From NCBI RefSeq assembly GCF_000721075.1, contig NZ_JOEQ01000002.1, positions 124,001 to 188,000 of the forward strand: DNA of 64,000 bases, given 5' to 3'. The notes under the pieces were generated by a model. It saw only the letters and a program-made list of their open reading frames with translations. It ran no database searches and had not been told where the DNA came from. The translations under genes and the position numbers were made by a program. How positions within the stretch are numbered: the stretch's first letter is position 1; each line of letters starts with the position of its first letter. This DNA comes from Streptosporangium amethystogenes (GTDB lineage Bacteria > Actinomycetota > Actinomycetes > Streptosporangiales > Streptosporangiaceae). Below, in pieces: positions 1 to 9,227 of the stretch.

Positions 1-209
1 CAGAGCGGGCGCTCCCCCCGTACCGGCTTGTACACACAGGCCGCCGCGAGCCCGCCGAGCCGGACCGAGCAGTAAAGCGTCATGTTGGTCGCCTCGACCA
101 GGCGACCCGCCACATCCAGCCGTCCGTCACGGAGCAGACGTATCGCGGTCTCGTCATCCAGCCCCGCGGCCGGCACCGTGCTCAGCGTCGGCTCGCTCTC
201 AGCGCTCAT
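1..209 (-). CDS. SCO1664-family protein, 3' part outside window
   Basis: Only the first 69 codons are present; the gene continues past the left edge. The visible part is an acidic N-terminus followed by a block ending CVYKPVRGERPL, the conserved lysine-containing segment of the SCO1664 family, which is distantly related to phosphatidylinositol 3/4-kinase folds. Its ATG overlaps the TGA of the upstream DUF3090 gene (ATGA), implying coupled translation. In actinobacteria this gene, DUF3090 and an MSMEG_4193-type phosphatase form a conserved trio, often beside mshC. The substrate is unknown. Confidence 0.8.
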   Translation of the reverse strand, partial: MSAESEPTLSTVPAAGLDDETAIRLLRDGRLDVAGRLVEATNMTLYCSVRLGGLAAACVYKPVRGERPL

Positions 210-778
210 TCGCCTCCTCCACCAGATGAAGCGCTACTACCCCGGTAACCGTTGAGCCGCACACAAATATGCCCTTCGGCATCGAGAGGCTGGGCGCAGA
301 GCGGGCAGGGCGGACGCCCGGCGGCGACGAGTGCCATGGCCCGCTTGGTGAAGGCCCTGGCGGCGCTTGGGCTGATGTGCACGCGCAGCACCGTGAGATC
401 GGCGGACGAGGACGGCTCGAACTCCTCCTCGACCTCGGCCTCCTGGGCCTCGATGACCACCTGGTCGGCCTCGGGGTCCCAGGCCAGGGCCATGGTGCCG
501 ACACGGAAGTCCTCACTGATCGGCATGTCGAGAGGGGCGTTGTCGGCCAGCGCGGCCGGAGCGACGGCGGGCACCGGGACACCGGCCTCGCCGCGCCGCA
601 ACACCTCGTCGAGCAGTTGGTCGAGGCGGTCGGCCAGCGCGGCCACCTGGAACTTCTCCAGCGCCACGGTGGTCAGCCTGCCCTGTCCCCGCGCCTGCAG
701 GAAGAAGGTTCGTGATCCCGGTTGCCCCACGGCACCGGCCACGAATCTCTCGGGTGGATCGTAGTCGAAGACCGGCAT
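206..778 (-). CDS. DUF3090 family protein
   Basis: The 190-residue product starts MPVFDYDPPERFVAGAVG and has the block GSRTFFLQARGQGRL, both typical of DUF3090. The C-terminus has a CPLC..C..PLD pattern (near residues 158-167) suggestive of a small metal-binding knuckle. The middle is strongly acidic (EAQEAEVEEEFE). It lies 9 bp downstream of the phosphatase gene and overlaps the SCO1664-family gene by 4 bp, so the three form one operon. The family is almost universal in actinobacteria but has no established function. Confidence 0.9.
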   Translation of the reverse strand: MPVFDYDPPERFVAGAVGQPGSRTFFLQARGQGRLTTVALEKFQVAALADRLDQLLDEVLRRGEAGVPVPAVAPAALADNAPLDMPISEDFRVGTMALAWDPEADQVVIEAQEAEVEEEFEPSSSADLTVLRVHISPSAARAFTKRAMALVAAGRPPCPLCAQPLDAEGHICVRLNGYRGSSASSGGGGE

Positions 779-787
779 AGCCCGACC

Positions 788-1516
788 TTACGTGGTCCCG
801 GATCCGCCGCCGACTGCGGCATCACTCCCGGTGGGATTTTCTCCCCCGTCCTCGCCTTCCGAACCCTCCGCGGCACGCAATCCGGCCGTATCTCCACCCG
901 TGTCGTTGAGCCTGAGCACGAAGGGGCGCAAGGGGGTGTAGCGAATGACGGTGAGCGAGGCCGGATCAGCGGTTATCCGTTGGAACTGGTCCAGATGCAG
1001 ACCCATGGCGTCGGCCACGATGGCCTTGATCACGTCTCCGTGGCTGCAGACGAGGTAGACCGCCTTCGGGCCCAGACGCTCGTTCCATTCCCTGACCGCC
1101 GCCACGGCGCGGTACTGGACCGCTGACAGGGACTCTCCCCCGCCGGGGAACGTCACCGCGCTCGGATGGGCCTGCACCACCGGCCAGAGGGGGTCCTTGA
1201 CGAGTTCGGCGATCGGGCGGCCCGTCCAGTCACCGTAACGGCACTCGCCGAAGCGCTCGTCTGTCAGTACCTCCGCCCCCTGCCGCCCCTCGGCGACCGC
1301 CTGCGCGGTCTCCTGACAGCGTTCCAGCGGGCTGGAGACGATCGCGTCGAGCTCCAGCGAGGTCAGCCGGGTGGCGAGGGCCTTCGCCTGGGCCTGTCCC
1401 GCGTCGCTGAGGTGAACATCCGGGGTCCATCCCGCGAGGACCGGACCGGTGAGGTGGGTAAGGCCGTGTCTGGCCAGCAACAAGGTCGTCACGCGGGCAA
1501 GTCTTGCAGCCCTCAC
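788..1516 (-). CDS. MSMEG_4193-family histidine phosphatase (putative phosphomutase)
   Basis: A 242-residue histidine phosphatase superfamily protein. The catalytic phospho-histidine motif LLARHG is near residues 13-18 and the second catalytic His is in VCSHGDVIKA. The acid/arginine pocket is visible at SPLERCQETA and ERFGECRYGDWTGR. Two GTG starts are possible, at 1516 and eight codons later at 1492; the latter begins VTTLLLARHG, which matches the usual start of the family, so the true start may be 1492. The C-terminus has a low-complexity Gly/Glu tail. It is the first gene of the operon with DUF3090 and SCO1664 and is divergent from the aldo/keto reductase. The substrate is not known. Confidence 0.85.
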   Translation of the reverse strand: MRAARLARVTTLLLARHGLTHLTGPVLAGWTPDVHLSDAGQAQAKALATRLTSLELDAIVSSPLERCQETAQAVAEGRQGAEVLTDERFGECRYGDWTGRPIAELVKDPLWPVVQAHPSAVTFPGGGESLSAVQYRAVAAVREWNERLGPKAVYLVCSHGDVIKAIVADAMGLHLDQFQRITADPASLTVIRYTPLRPFVLRLNDTGGDTAGLRAAEGSEGEDGGENPTGSDAAVGGGSGTT

Positions 1517-1557
1517 TCCACTACTTTTAAGTGGCCGAGCGGTAATCTGGCCGGATC

Positions 1558-2502
1558 ATGGAGCAGCGCTATGTGGGCCGGAGCGGCTTGTCGGTGTCCC
1601 GCCTGGGACTGGGGACGATGACGTGGGGGCGTGACACCGGCGCCGAGGAGGCCGCGGCGCAGCTCCGCATGTTCGCCGAAGCCGGCGGCACGCTCATCGA
1701 CACCGCCGACGTCTACACGGGCGGCGACGCCGAACGGCTGCTCGGGCGGCTGCTGCGCGACTCGGTACCGCGTTCGGAGCTGGTGCTGTCCACCAAGGCC
1801 GTGCTCACCCCCGCCGGACGCAGACCCCGCGACGCCTCAAGGAAGCACCTGGTCGCCGCGATCGACGCCTCCCTGACCCGCCTGGGCGTCAACGAGGTCG
1901 ACCTGTGGCAGCTGCACGCCTTTGATCCCGACGTCCCGCTGGAGGAGACCCTGGCCGCCGTGGACGCGATCGTGTCCTCCGGGCGGGCCGCGTACGCCGG
2001 GGTGTGCGACTACTCGGGCTGGCAGCTGGCGACCGCCGCAGTCGGGCAACGGGCGGTTCCAGGGCGGGTGCCGATCGTCGCGGCCCAGGTCGAGTACTCG
2101 CTCCTGGCCAGAGAGGCCGAGCGCGAGCTGATCCCCGCCGCCGAGCATGTCGGCGCCGGGGTGCTCGCCTGGTCGCCGCTCGGGCGCGGGGTCCTCACCG
2201 GCAAGTACCGCACGGGCATCCCCGCCGACTCTCGGGCCGCGACCCCGCACTTCGCCGATTTCGTCACGCCCTACCTCGACGAGCGGTGCCGCCGGGTCGT
2301 GGAGTCGGTGACGACCGCCGCCGAGGGGCTTGGCGTCTCGCCGCTGTCGGTGGCCCTGTCGTGGGTACGCGACCAGCCGGGGGTGGCCTCCGCCATCGTC
2401 GGCGCCCGCACCCACGCGCAGCTGTCCGGGGTGCTCCAGGCCGAGGATCTGTCGTTGCCCGTGGAGATAAGGGAAGCACTCGACGACGTGTCGGCCGACT
2501 GA
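1558..2502 (+). CDS. aldo/keto reductase
   Basis: A 314-residue NADPH-dependent oxidoreductase with a TIM-barrel fold. The catalytic tetrad is visible: Asp48 and Tyr53 in LIDTADVY, Lys80 in LVLSTK and His120 in LWQLH. The C-terminal cofactor block reads ALSWVRDQPGVASAIVGARTH-like. TAATCT, a TANNNT -10 candidate, lies 9 bp before the ATG, so the transcript probably has only a couple of leader bases. It is divergent from the phosphatase operon. The substrate cannot be told from sequence. Confidence 0.92.
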   Translation: MEQRYVGRSGLSVSRLGLGTMTWGRDTGAEEAAAQLRMFAEAGGTLIDTADVYTGGDAERLLGRLLRDSVPRSELVLSTKAVLTPAGRRPRDASRKHLVAAIDASLTRLGVNEVDLWQLHAFDPDVPLEETLAAVDAIVSSGRAAYAGVCDYSGWQLATAAVGQRAVPGRVPIVAAQVEYSLLAREAERELIPAAEHVGAGVLAWSPLGRGVLTGKYRTGIPADSRAATPHFADFVTPYLDERCRRVVESVTTAAEGLGVSPLSVALSWVRDQPGVASAIVGARTHAQLSGVLQAEDLSLPVEIREALDDVSAD

Positions 2503-2678
2503 GACGCTCAGAACGGAAACCGAACGAGAATTCGCCTCGCGTATCACTAGTCGATACCGAATAGCAACTTTCCGTGAAAAAACCGGGCCTCCCCACAAGA
2601 CTGTCAAAGCAGGTGGCGGGGGCACCCGGATGTCGGCAGCACATCACGGCCGATATCCGACCGGGGGAAGGGAGACGA

Positions 2679-3572
2679 GTGCGAACCGCGATGTCGGCAG
2701 GCGCAATGGCGCTGGTGCTGGGCAGCGGGATCCCGGCGGTTTCGCCGGTGGACACCGCCTGGGGGGACACCGTCACACGGGTGGACGACTGCGATCACGG
2801 AGGACTGCTGGGTACCGTGACGGGCGGGATCTGCCGGACCGTGGACAACGTGGTGAGCGGCATCACGGGCAGCGCCTCCCCGCTCTCCCCCCTGCTGTCC
2901 CCGCTCTCATCCTCGGCCGCCGGCGACGACACCGCCGGCACCACGGCTCAGACGCCCGCCGCCGAGAAGACGCCCGCCGCCGAGGAGGAGACACCGGCCC
3001 CGGCCACCTCGGCCGCCAAAACCCGCCCCGCAGAAGGCAAGGAGACCTCCTCGGGCAACGAGTCGCGCCCCGAGAATCCCGCCGGCACCTGCCGGCCCAC
3101 GGCGGCCTCCCCCAAGTGCCCAGACCCGTCGGAGAGTTCCCCCTCTCAGGAGGCGGCCCGGTCCAAGCCGTCGCCGAGCCCTTCGCGCGACCACGGTCAC
3201 CAGCCCGCGCGGAAGGAACCGGTGCCGACCGGCCGGGCGCGACAGCCCTCACTGCCGCTGTATCCGGAGGCCGACACGCCCACGACCAGCGTGGACGCAC
3301 CGGTGACCTCCGAGCCGTCACCCGTGGTCGACGCCGAGGCCCCCCGGGTGGAACTGCTCTGGCCGGCCCCGCTGATGCAGGAGTTACAGCGGCAGATGTC
3401 GAACGAACGGCCGGTGACACCCAGCCGGCCATCCAACACGGCGGGCACCGTGCTCACCACCGCGCTGCTCACTCTGGCCATCCTCGCGGTCCGCCTGCTG
3501 TACAGCAGGCGGAGGGTCAAGGAGTCGATCCCCTTCGAGCCGGTGCCGCCGGGCCATCACCGGGTGGCCTAG
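2679..3572 (+). CDS. secreted, membrane-anchored Pro/Ser/Thr-rich protein
   Basis: I do not recognise a named family. The reading frame is open from 2574, but the GTG at 2679 is preceded by GGGGAAGGGAGAC and starts a signal-peptide-like segment (VRTAMSAGAMALVLGSG, then a small-residue cleavage region), so this start is preferred (297 residues). The mature part begins with a short Cys/Asp/Gly region, followed by about 150 residues rich in Pro, Ala, Thr, Ser and Glu. One hydrophobic helix lies near the C-terminus (TVLTTALLTLAILAVRLLY), with an SRRRVK stop-transfer and a short cytoplasmic tail. The topology is type I: a surface stalk. There is no LPXTG motif. Confidence 0.7.
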   Translation: MRTAMSAGAMALVLGSGIPAVSPVDTAWGDTVTRVDDCDHGGLLGTVTGGICRTVDNVVSGITGSASPLSPLLSPLSSSAAGDDTAGTTAQTPAAEKTPAAEEETPAPATSAAKTRPAEGKETSSGNESRPENPAGTCRPTAASPKCPDPSESSPSQEAARSKPSPSPSRDHGHQPARKEPVPTGRARQPSLPLYPEADTPTTSVDAPVTSEPSPVVDAEAPRVELLWPAPLMQELQRQMSNERPVTPSRPSNTAGTVLTTALLTLAILAVRLLYSRRRVKESIPFEPVPPGHHRVA

Positions 3573-3638
3573 ACCCCTGCTCCCTGGATCTTTTTGCCCA
3601 CCTCGGTCACCGGCGCCACCTGACCCGCGGGACAGGAC

Positions 3639-4403
3639 CTAGGCTCCGATGGCGTGCACGCCGCCGTCGACATGGACGATCTCACCGGTCGTGGCGGGGA
3701 ACCAGTCCGACAGCAGGGCGACACACGCCTTGGCCGTCGGAATCGGGTCGTTGATGTCCCAGCCGATCGGGGCCTTGGCGGGCCAGCTGTCCTCGAACTC
3801 ACCGAAGCCGGGGATGCTCTTGGCGGCCATGGTCCGGAGCGGACCCGCCGCGACAAGGTTGACCCGGATGCCGTGCTTGCCCAGATCGCGGGCCAGGTAG
3901 CGGGAGCAGGACTCCAGGCCGGCCTTGGCCACCCCCATCCAGTCGTACACCGGCCAGGCCTTGGTGGCGTCGAAGTCGAGGCCGACGATCGCACCGCCCT
4001 CCTTCATGAGCGGGAGCGCGGCCACCGCGAGCGACTTGAACGAGTAGGTGGAGACCTGGACGGCGGTCGCCACGTCCTCCCAGGAGGTGTTCAGGAAGTT
4101 GCCGCCCAGGGCGGTCTGCGGGGCGAAACCGATGGCGTGCACCACCCCGTCCAGGCCGCCGAGGTGTTCGCCGACCCGGTCGGCCAGGGAGTCGAGGTGC
4201 TCGGCGCTGGTGACGTCGAGCTCCAGCACCGGCGGCGGCTCCGGCAGGCGCTTGGCGATGCGCTCGACCAGGCTGAGCCGGCCGAAACCGGTGAGCACGA
4301 TCTGGGCGCCCTCCTGCTGGGCCAGTTTGGCCACCGAGAAGGCGATGGAGGAGTCGGTGAGCACCCCGGTGACCAGAAGCCGCTTACCTTCGAGAATTCC
4401 CAC
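3639..4403 (-). CDS. fabI: enoyl-[acyl-carrier-protein] reductase (NADH)
   Basis: Catalyses the last reduction of the type II fatty-acid elongation cycle. The N-terminus has the FabI/InhA dinucleotide loop LLVTGVLTDSSIAF. The catalytic Tyr and Lys are spaced Y-x6-K in VYDWMGVAKAG, as in FabI/InhA rather than the Y-x3-K of ordinary SDRs. The GTG at 4403 is chosen because VGILEGKRLLVTG is the usual family start and the codon sits 1 bp after the fabG stop, with GGGG 9 bp upstream; a longer frame from 4433 would overlap fabG. The gene is second in a fabG-fabI operon. Confidence 0.95.
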   Translation of the reverse strand: MGILEGKRLLVTGVLTDSSIAFSVAKLAQQEGAQIVLTGFGRLSLVERIAKRLPEPPPVLELDVTSAEHLDSLADRVGEHLGGLDGVVHAIGFAPQTALGGNFLNTSWEDVATAVQVSTYSFKSLAVAALPLMKEGGAIVGLDFDATKAWPVYDWMGVAKAGLESCSRYLARDLGKHGIRVNLVAAGPLRTMAAKSIPGFGEFEDSWPAKAPIGWDINDPIPTAKACVALLSDWFPATTGEIVHVDGGVHAIGA

Positions 4404-4404
4404 G

Positions 4405-5163
<759 letters not shown>

Positions 5164-5172
5164 TCACAGGGT

Positions 5173-5178
5173 TAGGAT
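5173..5178 (+). promoter_or_regulatory. candidate -10 element of a leaderless tldD transcript
   Basis: TAGGAT (TANNNT) sits exactly 7 bp before the tldD ATG, which would place transcription initiation on or next to the start codon. No clear -35 is visible. Confidence 0.4.
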
Positions 5179-5185
5179 CGTTGAC

Positions 5186-6685
5186 ATGCGCCAGATCGAC
5201 TCCGACTTTCTCGCCCTGCCGCTGCGGCGGCTGGCGGACGCGGCCCTGCGGCGCGCCCGGGACCTGGGCGCCGAGCACGCCGACTTCCGGCTGGAACGCA
5301 TCCGCGGAGAGACCGTACGCCTGTCCGACGCCGCGCTTGAGGGCTCCATCGACGCCGACACCCTCGGCTATGCCGTACGGGTCGTCAAGAACGGCACCTG
5401 GGGCTTCGCCGGAGGCATCGAGCTGACCCCCGAGGCGGCCGTCCGCGTCGCCGAGCAGGCGGTGGAGGTGGCGCTCGTCTCGGCGGCGATCAACCGCGAG
5501 CCCGTCGAGCTGGCGCCGGAACCGGTGCACTCCGACGTCACCTGGGTCTCCTCCTACGAACTCGACCCGTTCGAGGTGCCGATGCGCGACAAGACGGAGC
5601 TGCTCGCCGACTGGTCCCGCGGCCTGCTGGCAGATCCCAGGGTGGACCACGTCCAGGCGTCGCTGATGCAGGTCAAGGAGCAGAAGTTCTACGCCGACAC
5701 GGCCGGGACCTCCACCACGCAGCAGCGGGTGCGCGTCCACCCCCAGTTGGAGGCGACGCGGGTGCTGGACGGCCGCTTCGACTCGATGCGGACGCTCGCC
5801 CCGCCCGCGGGCCGGGGGTACGAGTACCTCACCGGCACCGGCTGGGACTTCCCCGGCGAGCTGGCGCGCGTTCCCGAACTCCTTGAGGAGAAGCTCAGGG
5901 CTCCCTCCGTCGAGGCCGGCCCCTACGACCTGGTGATCGACCCGTCGAACCTGTGGCTGACGATCCACGAGTCGGTCGGGCACGCCACCGAACTCGACCG
6001 CGCCCTCGGCTACGAGGCGGCGTACGCCGGGACGAGCTTCGCCACCTTCGACCAGCTCGGCAAGCTGGTGTACGGCTCGCAGGTGATGAACGTGGTCGGT
6101 GACCGCACCGCCGAGCACGGCCTGGCCACGATCGGCTACGACGACGAGGGGGTGGCGACCAGGGAGTTCGACATCGTCTCCGGCGGCGTACTGGTCGGCT
6201 ACCAGCTCGACCGGCGGATGGCGCTGCTGAAGGGCCTGGGCGCCTCCAACGGCTGTGCCTTCGCCGACTCCCCCGGCAACCCCCCGATCCAGCGCATGGC
6301 GAACGTGTCGCTGCGACCGGCACCCGACGGCCCCACCACCGAGGAGCTGATCTCCGGTGTCGACCGGGGCATCTACGTGGTGGGCGACAAGAGCTGGTCC
6401 ATCGACATGCAGCGTTACAATTTCCAGTTCACCGGTCAGCGGTTTTATCTGATCAAGAACGGCAGGCTCGCCGGACAGTTGCGCGACGTCGCATACCAGG
6501 CCACGACCACCGACTTCTGGCGGTCGATGGCGGCGGTCGGCGGGCCGCAGACGTACGTGCTCGGCGGGGCGTTCAACTGCGGCAAGGGGCAACCGGGCCA
6601 GGTCGCCCCGGTCAGCCACGGCTGCCCGTCGGCGCTCTTCCGTGGCGTGCGCGTCCTCAACACCGCCCAGGAGAGTGGCAGTTGA
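5186..6685 (+). CDS. tldD: TldD-type metalloprotease subunit
   Basis: A 499-residue protein of the TldD/PmbA (U62) family. TldD carries the HExxxH zinc motif, seen here as HESVGHATELDRA. The C-terminal block CGKGQPGQVAPVSHGCPSA is also diagnostic. In characterised systems TldD and TldE form a heterodimeric protease that degrades unfolded peptides and can trim RiPP precursors. The ATG at 5186 is preferred over the upstream in-frame start at 5069, which would overlap fabG, because MRQIDSDFLALPLRRLADAAL is the usual start. The partner gene follows after 59 bp. Confidence 0.94.
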   Translation: MRQIDSDFLALPLRRLADAALRRARDLGAEHADFRLERIRGETVRLSDAALEGSIDADTLGYAVRVVKNGTWGFAGGIELTPEAAVRVAEQAVEVALVSAAINREPVELAPEPVHSDVTWVSSYELDPFEVPMRDKTELLADWSRGLLADPRVDHVQASLMQVKEQKFYADTAGTSTTQQRVRVHPQLEATRVLDGRFDSMRTLAPPAGRGYEYLTGTGWDFPGELARVPELLEEKLRAPSVEAGPYDLVIDPSNLWLTIHESVGHATELDRALGYEAAYAGTSFATFDQLGKLVYGSQVMNVVGDRTAEHGLATIGYDDEGVATREFDIVSGGVLVGYQLDRRMALLKGLGASNGCAFADSPGNPPIQRMANVSLRPAPDGPTTEELISGVDRGIYVVGDKSWSIDMQRYNFQFTGQRFYLIKNGRLAGQLRDVAYQATTTDFWRSMAAVGGPQTYVLGGAFNCGKGQPGQVAPVSHGCPSALFRGVRVLNTAQESGS

Positions 6686-6744
6686 GCGCGTACGGTGAGG
6701 CGGACGAAGGCGGCGGCCGGACGAGCCGGCAGGAGAGGAGCGGC

Positions 6745-8112
6745 ATGAGCCCCCAGGAGATGATCGAGAAGGTTCTTGAGCTCTCCACGGCCGACGAGGT
6801 CGTTGTGATCGTGGACGAGGGGTCGAGCGCCAACCTGCGCTTCGCGGGCAACACCCTCACCACCAACGGCGTGTCCCGCTCCGCGCAGCTCACCGTGATC
6901 TCGATCGTGGGCCGGGGGGTGGGCGTGGTGTCACGGGCGGCGGTCCGCCCCGAGCAACTCGACGACGTCGTGGCGGCCGCCGACCACGCCGCTGAGGACG
7001 CCCAGCCCTCCGAGGACGCCCGGCCGCTGCTGGAGGGCACCCGATCCGACGGCTGGGACGACCCGGCCGAACCGACCTCGATAGGGGTGTTCGGCGCCTT
7101 CGCCCCCGCCCTGGGCGAGGCCTTCACCGTGGCCGAGGCGAGCGGGCGCAGGCTGTACGGATTCGCCGAGCACACGGTCACGACGACCTTCGTGGGCACC
7201 TCCACGGGCACCAGGCTGCGGCACACCCAGCCCACCGGGCGCCTGGAGCTCAACGCCAAGTCCTTGGACATGAAGCGCTCGGCGTGGACGGGCGTGTCCA
7301 CCCGCGACTTCTCCGACGTCGACGTGGCGGCCCTGGACGCCACGCTGGCCCGGCGGCTTGAGTGGGCTGAGAACCGTGTCGACCTGCCCGCGGGCCGGTA
7401 CGAGACGCTGCTGCCGCCGACGGCCGTGGCCGATCTGATGATCTACCTGTACTGGACGGCCGGAGCCCGCGACGCCCTGGAGGGACGCACCGTCTTCTCC
7501 AGGCCCGGCGGCGGCACCCGCGTCGGCGAGGTCCTCTCCGAGTCGCCGATCCGCCTGTACGCCGACCCCGCCGCGCCGGGTATCGAGTGCCCGCCGTTCG
7601 TGGTGGCGCACGCCTCCAGCCGGGAGAGCTCGGTGTTCGACAACGGGCTGCCACTGGCGGCCACCGACTGGATCTCCGACGGCAGACTGGCCAACCTGCT
7701 GCAGACCCGGCACTCCGCCGAGCTGACCGGCCTGCCGGTGACCCCGGCCATCGACAACCTGATCATGCGAGGCCCCGAAGGCGGCCGGTCGCTGGAGGAG
7801 ATGATCGCCTCCACCGAGCGCGGCCTGCTGCTCACCTGTCTGTGGTACATCCGCGAGGTCGACCCGCAGACGCTGCTACTGACCGGCCTGACCCGCGACG
7901 GCGTCTACCTGGTGGAGAACGGCGAGGTCGTGGGCGAGGTGAACAACTTCCGCTTCAACGAGAGCCCGGTGGACCTGCTCCGCCGCCTCACCGAGGTCGG
8001 CGCCTCCGAGCAGACCCTGCCGCGCGAGTGGAGCGACTACTTCAATCGCGCGATCATGCCGGCGATCCGGGTGCCCGATTTCAACATGTCGACGGTCAGC
8101 CAGGCCAGCTAG
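6745..8112 (+). CDS. TldE/PmbA-type protease partner subunit
   Basis: A 455-residue TldD/PmbA family protein lacking HExxxH, as expected for the non-catalytic TldE (PmbA) half of the heterodimer. The family's glycine-rich segment with VEVRVSxxG-like strands is present early (LRFAGNTLTTNGVSRS). A conserved C-terminal block reads GLTRDGVYLVENGEVVGEVNN. The ATG at 6745 has a strong GGAGAGGAG ribosome site; the frame is open back to 6682, but the extra residues are low-complexity. It is co-transcribed with tldD. Confidence 0.92.
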   Translation: MSPQEMIEKVLELSTADEVVVIVDEGSSANLRFAGNTLTTNGVSRSAQLTVISIVGRGVGVVSRAAVRPEQLDDVVAAADHAAEDAQPSEDARPLLEGTRSDGWDDPAEPTSIGVFGAFAPALGEAFTVAEASGRRLYGFAEHTVTTTFVGTSTGTRLRHTQPTGRLELNAKSLDMKRSAWTGVSTRDFSDVDVAALDATLARRLEWAENRVDLPAGRYETLLPPTAVADLMIYLYWTAGARDALEGRTVFSRPGGGTRVGEVLSESPIRLYADPAAPGIECPPFVVAHASSRESSVFDNGLPLAATDWISDGRLANLLQTRHSAELTGLPVTPAIDNLIMRGPEGGRSLEEMIASTERGLLLTCLWYIREVDPQTLLLTGLTRDGVYLVENGEVVGEVNNFRFNESPVDLLRRLTEVGASEQTLPREWSDYFNRAIMPAIRVPDFNMSTVSQAS

Positions 8113-8176
8113 GCCCTGCCGGGCGGATCGTGCCGTGCCGAAGGGGTCCTCCATCGGGGGGCCGCCGCGGGCGGGC

Positions 8177-8389
8177 TCAGTCGTCCTCCAGCCGGAATCC
8201 GACCTTCATCCCGACCTGGAAATGGCCGACCTCCCCCTCCTCGATGTGCCCTCTGATCTCGGTCACCTCGAACCAGTCGAGGTGACGCAGGGTCCGGGAG
8301 GCACGGCGGACTCCGTTGCGCACGGCTGCCTCGATGCTCTCCCCCGAAGTGCCGACTATCTCGGTCACCCGGTACGTTCGATCTGTCAT
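8177..8389 (-). CDS. dodecin family flavin-binding protein
   Basis: A 70-residue protein with the full dodecin pattern: YRVTEIVGTSGESIEAAV, then RTLRHLDWFEVTEIRGHI (the Trp stacks on flavin) and the closing strand FQVGMKVGFRLED. Dodecins assemble as hollow dodecamers that sequester riboflavin/FMN or CoA. It has its own GGGAAG ribosome site and is convergent with tldE. Confidence 0.93.
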   Translation of the reverse strand: MTDRTYRVTEIVGTSGESIEAAVRNGVRRASRTLRHLDWFEVTEIRGHIEEGEVGHFQVGMKVGFRLEDD

Positions 8390-8464
8390 CTCATGCTTCT
8401 TCCCGGAAAGCGATGATTACATGACCGTTCGCCACCAGCCGATATGAGGCCTAGATTGGGAATC

Positions 8465-8776
8465 GTGAAGGGATGGCACAAGCGCCCGGTGGTTCATCAG
8501 GTGACGGATGCCCAGCCCTCCCTGAGTGCCGACATCGGCAAGCGCGAGAAGAGCTACTTCATCAAGATGGGGATCCGGCTGATCTGCCTGATCCTCGCCT
8601 TCACCGTGCCCGCTCCGCTACCCGTACGGCTGCTGCTCTTCGCCGGGGCGATCTTTTTACCATATATTGCCGTGATCGGGGCCAATGCGCCGCCACGCGG
8701 GGTGCCGGGAGCCCCTGACGTGGAAGATTCCGGACAGAGTGAGATTCCACGCCACCGACGCGAGATCGGGTCGTGA
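8465..8776 (+). CDS. DUF3099 family membrane protein
   Basis: A 103-residue protein. The first 30 residues (HQVTDAQPSLSADIGKREKSYF) match the conserved DUF3099 head, followed by two close hydrophobic helices (about residues 38-55 and 58-75) and a hydrophilic tail. The GTG at 8465 with GGGA upstream is preferred; the frame is open to 8444. It is a small integral membrane protein conserved in actinobacteria with no assigned function. Confidence 0.8.
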   Translation: MKGWHKRPVVHQVTDAQPSLSADIGKREKSYFIKMGIRLICLILAFTVPAPLPVRLLLFAGAIFLPYIAVIGANAPPRGVPGAPDVEDSGQSEIPRHRREIGS

Positions 8777-8783
8777 CTAAGTC

Positions 8784-8815
8784 TTGACGCACTCTAAGGG
8801 TTGTAGGTGTACGCT
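8784..8815 (+). promoter_or_regulatory. candidate promoter of the small RNA
   Basis: TTGACG at 8784-8789 and TACGCT at 8810-8815 resemble -35 and -10 elements, although the 20-bp spacer is long (TGTACG at 8808 would give 18 bp). Initiation 6-8 bp downstream would start the RNA just before the first hairpin at 8824. Confidence 0.45.
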
Positions 8816-8821
8816 TTAGCC

Positions 8822-8938
8822 AAGTGCCCTGGTCCCCCGTCGGGGCACTGGTGCCGGCGTTCCGGGCCCCCGTCGGAACGCCGATGAAGCGACGCCGGGT
8901 GGTTTGCCCCCGTAACCACCCGGCGTCGCCCTTTTCTT
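8822..8938 (+). ncRNA. 6C-type small RNA with three C-loop hairpins
   Basis: Three consecutive hairpins each expose a CCCCCGT loop: stem 8824-8829/8843-8848, stem 8856-8863/8875-8882 (perfect 8 bp) and stem 8891-8904/8914-8927 (perfect 14 bp). The last is followed by CCCTTTTCTT, so it also acts as a Rho-independent terminator. The actinobacterial 6C RNA family is defined by stem-loops with cytosine-rich loops next to a terminator; it pairs with G-rich mRNA starts in mycobacteria. The family description usually has two such loops; here there are three. The gap between two convergent genes contains nothing else. Confidence 0.68.
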
Positions 8939-8972
8939 ATGACTTTTAGTTGTCCTCACCTTTTCCTTGACA

Positions 8973-9227
8973 TTATTTCTCACCCTGAGTATCGGTTGTC
9001 TGCTCCCAGTTACGCGCCAGCGCGGTCAGCCTTTCCACGGCATCCGGCGGCGCCGTGCCCGCCCCCAGCGCCACACCGAGCAGATAGGCCGTCAGCGGCG
9101 CGGCGGGCCGAGCCACTCCGTGCGCGACCTCCTTCGTCAGGTCGAGCACCTCGTCACGGTCGACCGTCGCGGGATCGATGCCCAACTCCCGGCAGACCAG
9201 CGCGGTCCACTCCGTCAGCACGTTCAA
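8973..9227 (-). CDS. DUF6457 family protein
   Basis: An 84-residue protein with the typical pattern LGIDPATVDRDEVLDLTKEVAHGVARPAAP (quoted in parts), a short all-helical domain often encoded next to mobA/moaA in actinobacteria. It overlaps mobA by 4 bp (ATGA), so it belongs to the molybdenum-cofactor operon. The function is unassigned; context suggests a role in cofactor synthesis or insertion. Confidence 0.8.
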   Translation of the reverse strand: MNVLTEWTALVCRELGIDPATVDRDEVLDLTKEVAHGVARPAAPLTAYLLGVALGAGTAPPDAVERLTALARNWEQTTDTQGEK

